Origin: Chloroflexota bacterium | GTDB taxonomy: Bacteria; Chloroflexota; Limnocylindria; Limnocylindrales; CSP1-4 | Assembly: GCA_021812735.1 (NCBI GenBank) | Contig: JAKAMV010000004.1 | Location: 1-42,152, forward strand | Direction of reading: 5' to 3' | DNA length: 42,152 nucleotides | Shown: positions 38,979-42,152 of the stretch, in pieces | Position numbering within the stretch: position 1 is the first letter of the stretch | Layout of the letters: every line of letters starts with the position of its first letter | Made by a program: the position numbers and the translations under genes | The notes under the pieces: model-generated | Told to the model about the DNA's origin: nothing | Databases searched by the model: none | What the model saw: the letters and a program-made list of their open reading frames with translations, nothing else

Positions 38979-39875
38979 GTGGCAGACGACAGCGGGCCGG
39001 CGGCCGTCATCCGGCTGGCGACGCCCGACGACGTCCCGGCGATCCGCGCAATCCTGGCGGCCCACGGCAACGACGACCCGCCCGGGCAGCTGCGCGGGCC
39101 CGACATCGTGGGGCCATACCTTCGGCACCTGATCGCTCGGCAGCGTCCGATGGTCAGCGAGCTGCCCGGCGCGGGGGTCGTGGCGTTCGGCGCCGTAGCG
39201 GATGTGGATGTCTCGTGGCATCTTGCGGACCTGTTCGTCCACCCCGCGCGACTGGGCCAGGGGCTCGGCAAGCCGCTGCTCCAAGCACTGTTCGGCGATC
39301 GCCAGCCGCGGACCACCTTCGCCTCGGACGACCCGCGCGCGCTGCCCCTCTACGTGCGGACGGGCATGGCGGCCCGATGGGTGTTGCTGTACCTGCGCGG
39401 CGGGCAGGAGCACGCGCGGCGCGCCGCTGCCGACCCGCGAGCCGGACGGCTCGAGGTTGTGGACGGCGCGCCTTCGGACCTGGCGGCACTGGAGCTGGCC
39501 TGGACCGGCGCCGACCGAACCCGCGACTACGAGCTCTTCGCCGCCTGGCCGGGCGCCGACCCGTTCGTCATCCAGGACGCCGATGGCCCGGTGGCGGTGG
39601 GCTCCGGTCGCGACCGGCAGGTGGGGCCCGCAGCCCGCGCGGTCGACCGCCTGGTGGTGCGGCCGGGTGCCGAGCCGGTGGGCCCCGTGCTGGCGGCAGC
39701 CGCCCGCTCATTGGCCGGGGGCGCCGTGCTGGACGTCGCGGTGCCGGGGCCCAATCCGGCCCTGCCGATGCTGCTGGAGCTCGGCTTCGTGATCGACGAC
39801 CGCGACGTCTACTGCGCCGGTCCGACTGACCCGGTGGATCCGCGCCTTCGCCTCGTGAACGGCGGACTGCTGTAG
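38979..39875 (+). CDS. GNAT acetyltransferase with two domains
   Basis: A 298-residue protein from GTG 38979 after GGAGGGCCAGG. The first GNAT domain (about 10-135) has VIRLATPDDVPAIRAILAAH, the central beta strands and the coenzyme A loop VHPARLGQGLGKPLLQALFG (R/Q-x-x-G-x-G/A). The second half has PDAPVRE-type secondary structure and VDRLVVRPGAEPVGPVLAAAARSL, ending with a conserved ELGFVIDDRDVYCAG, so a pseudo- or second GNAT fold is likely. Substrate unknown. An earlier start at 38859 adds a basic low-complexity stretch and is unlikely. Confidence 0.85.
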   Translation: MADDSGPAAVIRLATPDDVPAIRAILAAHGNDDPPGQLRGPDIVGPYLRHLIARQRPMVSELPGAGVVAFGAVADVDVSWHLADLFVHPARLGQGLGKPLLQALFGDRQPRTTFASDDPRALPLYVRTGMAARWVLLYLRGGQEHARRAAADPRAGRLEVVDGAPSDLAALELAWTGADRTRDYELFAAWPGADPFVIQDADGPVAVGSGRDRQVGPAARAVDRLVVRPGAEPVGPVLAAAARSLAGGAVLDVAVPGPNPALPMLLELGFVIDDRDVYCAGPTDPVDPRLRLVNGGLL

Positions 39876-40130
39876 CGGCCGCGCGCAGTGGCAGCCGTCT
39901 GGTGGGCGGCGCGGCGGGGATGGGGCGGCGGCTCTCGCTGCTGCGAGCACACCGCGTCCGTAGTGCAGATCTGGCTCGAGGCGGTCTGCGTCGCCCAGCT
40001 GTATGGTCGGCATCGGGTCGATCCGACCCGATGCGCCTCCCGTCAGGGCGCGCAGTCGCCAGGCGACCCGGCAGGACTTGGAGGAGGCGGACCGGCCACC
40101 CGTCCTGGGAGGCCGTGTGGCAGCAGTGGG
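39876..40130. other. Intergenic stretch with a strong hairpin
   Basis: No gene. It contains the 11-bp perfect inverted repeat GCATCGGGTCG/CGACCCGATGC with a 3-base loop at 40010-40034. There is no T-run, so it is either a factor-dependent terminator for the two converging genes or an operator. Confidence 0.6.
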
Positions 40131-40544
40131 TCAGCCGTAGGCGACGAGGGTCGGGACGCCCGTTGCCTGGTTCACCTCCACCCAGTAGTGCGCCGGGTAG
40201 GTCCCGCCCCGCACGGCCTCCCTCGCATCAATCTGGACGAGCCAGACGGGCTGCCCGGCGTTCGGGCCCCTCGGCTCCCCGGTGCCCTCCTTCACACTTG
40301 AGGTGAGATCGGTGATCGTGACGGTGATCGATGACGCGTCAGGGGTCGCGGCGCAGGATCGGATCAGCGCCACCGCGGTCTGCTCGGCCGAGCCGGCCGA
40401 CATCGGGCCCGACGCAAAGGAGAAGGTGATCGGGGCCGGGCTGTAGCCGTATGGCTGGCAGGAGACCTGGGCAGGCCGCGGGCTCGCCGTGTTCGCGCAG
40501 CCCGCGAGGAGGGCCAGCGGGAGCAGGAGGCAGCACAGGCGCAT
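40131..40544 (-). CDS. Small lipoprotein
   Basis: A 137-residue exported protein. The N-terminus (LCCLLLPLALLAGC) is a lipoprotein signal with the lipid Cys in LLAGC, followed by ANTASPRPAQVSC. The mature domain has VALIRSCAATPDASSITVT, a Gly-rich turn KEGTGEPRGPNAGQPVWLVQ and HYWVEVNQATGVPTLVA, with a beta-rich look (WLVQIDAREAVRGGTYPAHY). I do not recognise the family. It converges with the double-GNAT gene across the hairpin at 40010-40034 and stands alone. Confidence 0.75.
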   Translation of the reverse strand: MRLCCLLLPLALLAGCANTASPRPAQVSCQPYGYSPAPITFSFASGPMSAGSAEQTAVALIRSCAATPDASSITVTITDLTSSVKEGTGEPRGPNAGQPVWLVQIDAREAVRGGTYPAHYWVEVNQATGVPTLVAYG

Positions 40545-40761
40545 GGCAACCCCCAGACTGCGCGATGCCAGCGCGAGTTCCGCACGCGCTGACGCCCTCT
40601 CGGGGCAGGCTCTGAGCTCAGAGGCCCGGCGGCTTGATGCTCGGCAGGCTGCAGCTTCCGATGGTGCCCAGCAGCAGCCCGCCCAGCGCCAGCAGCCGCG
40701 GCGGGATCCGGAGAACGCGGGGGCGCCGGGGCATCCTGAGGCCGCCCACTTGAGTCAACGC
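40545..40761. other. Intergenic stretch, nothing recognised
   Basis: No convincing gene or signal; the GC-rich stretch around 40660-40730 is low in complexity. Confidence 0.4.
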
Positions 40762-41205
40762 CTACCCTCCCTTCGCGAGCCGGTCTCGGCGCGCGAACTC
40801 GTCCAGCGCTTCGCGACACTCGGCCGCCTGGCGCAGGGCCTGGCGCACGATCCATGGGTCGACACGCGACGAGTCCTCCACCGTCACGGTGGCCCCGCCG
40901 GGCCCCTCGTCGAGCACGATCCCCGAGCCGTTTCGATAGTCCGCCAGCCAGTTCGCCTGGAGCGCGACCAGCGTCGACACGACCACGGCCCGCGTGAACA
41001 GCCAGTCAAGGTGCGAAGCGTTGAGGTGCGCCACCAAGGCATCGATGGCGACGGGCCGGCCGCGCTCCATCCGGGCCACCGCGTCGACGACGCGCAGCGA
41101 GGTGAAGGGGTCGCCAGACTCCGCGATGACCGGGGGCGCGGGCCGCTCGGCGGGGAACCCGACCGGCGCCGCCCGCCCGAAGGTGCCCGCACCGGGGCCC
41201 GTCAC
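40762..41205 (-). CDS. Hypothetical protein (downstream gene of a coupled pair)
   Basis: A 147-residue protein from GTG 41205, whose first bases overlap the stop of the gene before it (GTGA), so translation is coupled. It is helical: ESGDPFTSLRVVDAVARMER, IDALVAHLNASHLDWLFTRA, VVVSTLVALQANWLADYRNG, and a final WIVRQALRQAAECREALDEF. The Ala/Leu/Val content and a possible amphipathic helix with DWLFTRAVVV suggest a folded domain, but no family, signal or membrane segment is recognised. Confidence 0.68.
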   Translation of the reverse strand: MTGPGAGTFGRAAPVGFPAERPAPPVIAESGDPFTSLRVVDAVARMERGRPVAIDALVAHLNASHLDWLFTRAVVVSTLVALQANWLADYRNGSGIVLDEGPGGATVTVEDSSRVDPWIVRQALRQAAECREALDEFARRDRLAKGG

Positions 41206-41762
41206 CGTGCTGCCTCCGCGTCGTCGGCGCCGTTGGCGTGCTCTGGGCCCGGAACCGCGGCGGGGCCGGCGGTCGCGACGTTGGGCGCGTCGGCCGCTCC
41301 AGAGGCGGCCGCTCCGGCGGTCGCGACGTCGGCCGCGTCGGCCGCTCCAGAGGCGGCCGCTCCGGCGGTCGCGACGTCGGCCGCGTCGGCCGCTCCAGAG
41401 GCGGCCGCTCCGGCGGCGGTCGCGTCGCGGTGAGCAGCCCGTCGATCATCCGCGTTCCGCTCCGCCGTGGCGTCCACCGACGGCAGACACACCCCGTCCG
41501 GACCGCACCAGACGTCCGAGGCGAGTGTCGCGTCGTCTGGCAGGACGAAGGTGAGCATCGTTCCGTCGCCCGCGGGCACTGGCGAGTCCGGCCGTGCGTG
41601 GTGGACGAACTCCTGCGGAGGCGGCGCGGTGCGCCAGACCTGCTGCTCGAACCCGAACAGCACCCCGCCCACCGTCTGCGCCGCAGACGGACGTCGCCTG
41701 CGCACCTTCGCGGGCAGAGCGGCACCATCGGGCTCGGGTTCGTCAGCGCTCGTGTGGGACAT
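41202..41762 (-). CDS. Hypothetical protein with 16-residue repeats
   Basis: About 186 residues from ATG 41762, chosen because upstream sequence is the noncoding repeat array. The N-terminal half (MSHTSADEPEPDGAALPA, SAAQTVGGVLFGFEQQVWR, FVHHARPDSPVPAGDGT, MLTFVLPDDATLASDVWCGP) looks like a small folded domain with two Cys. The second half is three copies of an Ala-rich 16-residue unit, AGAAASGAADAADVAT, produced by a 48-bp minisatellite. Overlaps the next gene by 4 bases. Function unknown; a secreted or surface low-complexity arm is possible, though no signal peptide is seen. Confidence 0.65.
   Translation of the reverse strand: MSHTSADEPEPDGAALPAKVRRRRPSAAQTVGGVLFGFEQQVWRTAPPPQEFVHHARPDSPVPAGDGTMLTFVLPDDATLASDVWCGPDGVCLPSVDATAERNADDRRAAHRDATAAGAAASGAADAADVATAGAAASGAADAADVATAGAAASGAADAPNVATAGPAAVPGPEHANGADDAEAAR
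41285..41418. repeat. 48-bp coding minisatellite
   Basis: Nearly three units of 48 bp (marked by CCAGAGGCGGCCGCTCCGG at 41299, 41347 and 41395) in frame in the gene at 41202-41762, giving a 16-residue repeat. Copy number is likely variable. Confidence 0.85.
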
Positions 41763-41846
41763 CGGCCCGATTCTACGCAGCCGAGGATCGAGCGCCTCGG
41801 GGCGGCCGAACGGCGCGCCCGCCGCCCTCCACTGCGGAGGCACGCT

Positions 41847-42071
41847 GCCCGCCCAGCGGGCACACCGTTGCACCTGCCCGCCCAGCGGGCACACCGTTGC
41901 ACCTGCCCGCCCAGCGGGCACGCTGCCCGCCCAGCGGGCACACCGTTGCACCTGCCCGCCCAGCGGGCGGCTGGTTGCGTGGGCGATCGGGCCAGAGGCC
42001 TGATCGGCCCGGCTTGCGGCACAACCTGCCCGCCCAGCGGGCACACGCGCCGCATCGCCCGCCCAGCGGGC
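41847..42071. repeat. Array of seven 15-bp hairpin repeats
   Basis: GCCCGCCCAGCGGGC occurs at 41847, 41876, 41905, 41925, 41954, 42028 and 42057, usually 29 bp apart. It folds as GCCCGC-CCA-GCGGGC. Spacers between copies 1, 2, 3 and 5 are mostly the same 14 bases (ACACCGTTGCACCT), so this is a tandem repeat and not a CRISPR array. It lies just 5' of the unknown gene pair at 40762-41762. Confidence 0.85.
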
Positions 42072-42091
42072 ACGCGGTTGCACTTGACCCC

Positions 42092-42152
42092 GGCGCGCAC
42101 GCGCGGCGGCTCGACGGCGCGCACGCGCGGCGGCTCGACGGCGCGACGGCGC
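42092..42152. repeat. 24-bp tandem repeat at window edge
   Basis: Two full 24-bp units (GGCGCGCACGCGCGGCGGCT..., 42092-42115 and 42116-42139) plus a partial copy running off the edge. Function unknown; the array may continue outside the window. Confidence 0.8.

Noticed and set aside
37296..39413. Long minus-strand frame opposite the DmpA-type peptidase gene
   Set aside because: Shadow of the peptidase and GNAT genes; no motif of its own.
41847..42071. Possible CRISPR array (regular 29-bp steps)
   Set aside because: The spacer parts are largely identical and only 14 bases long, the repeat is 15 bases, and no cas genes are adjacent. It is a tandem repeat.

Overview
The window is about 42 kb of very GC-rich DNA with a bacterial, mostly dense gene layout. 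Several gene families here (septum-formation-like protein, SufR-type Rrf2 regulator with a suf operon, PduO, DmpA peptidase, DUF302, an HTH plus nuclease-like protein) are common in high-GC Chloroflexota and Actinomycetota. I favour a Chloroflexota bacterium (Limnocylindria-like), but this is inference from style; no marker gene in the window settles it.

Layout. (1) 1-2105: the end of a suf iron-sulfur operon read leftwards (rrf2/sufR, sufC, start of sufS), with its promoter and a candidate operator at 2044-2095. (2) 2106-15898: a complete 13.8-kb casposon. It has 34-bp terminal inverted repeats (29 of 34 identical), a perfect 15-bp target-site duplication, a Cas1-family integrase with no cas2, CRISPR array or other cas gene, a family B DNA polymerase, an HNH-type protein and DNA-binding proteins. 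Cargo includes DUF3800, an XRE repressor, a secreted glutamic peptidase (G1), a DUF2321 zinc protein and a tRNA-like gene. A third copy of the terminal repeat abuts the right target duplication, which suggests repeated integration at one site. The insertion lies directly upstream of the suf promoter and the duplicated target carries part of the -35 box. (3) 15914-20600: a decayed accessory zone with a secreted protein, a conserved hypothetical, an effector-associated-domain fragment, a headless RelA/SpoT synthetase, an IS110 transposase and a uvrA fragment. (4) 20597-31745: ordinary chromosomal genes: OB-fold-like lipoprotein, NADP/F420 oxidoreductase-like protein, GAF-GAF-GAF-GGDEF-EAL signalling protein, BI-1, PduO, MIP18-type protein, HTH plus nuclease-like protein, DUF302, membrane and septum-related proteins. 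(5) 31823-33600: a broken HNH gene, a VapBC-like toxin-antitoxin pair and a methyltransferase remnant. (6) 33628-39875: nitrilase, pabC-pabB, DmpA-type peptidase, double GNAT. (7) 39876-42152: lipoprotein, an overlapping pair of unknown genes with a coding minisatellite, and an array of hairpin repeats at the edge.

How it fits together. Cas1 would cut and join the element ends. PolB probably fills gaps or copies the element. The HNH protein and the HTH proteins are the usual companions in family 2-like casposons. The polymerase reading frame is broken by an insert of roughly 270 bp rich in CCATGC/GCATGG words, so this copy may no longer be autonomous unless a frameshift or assembly error explains it.
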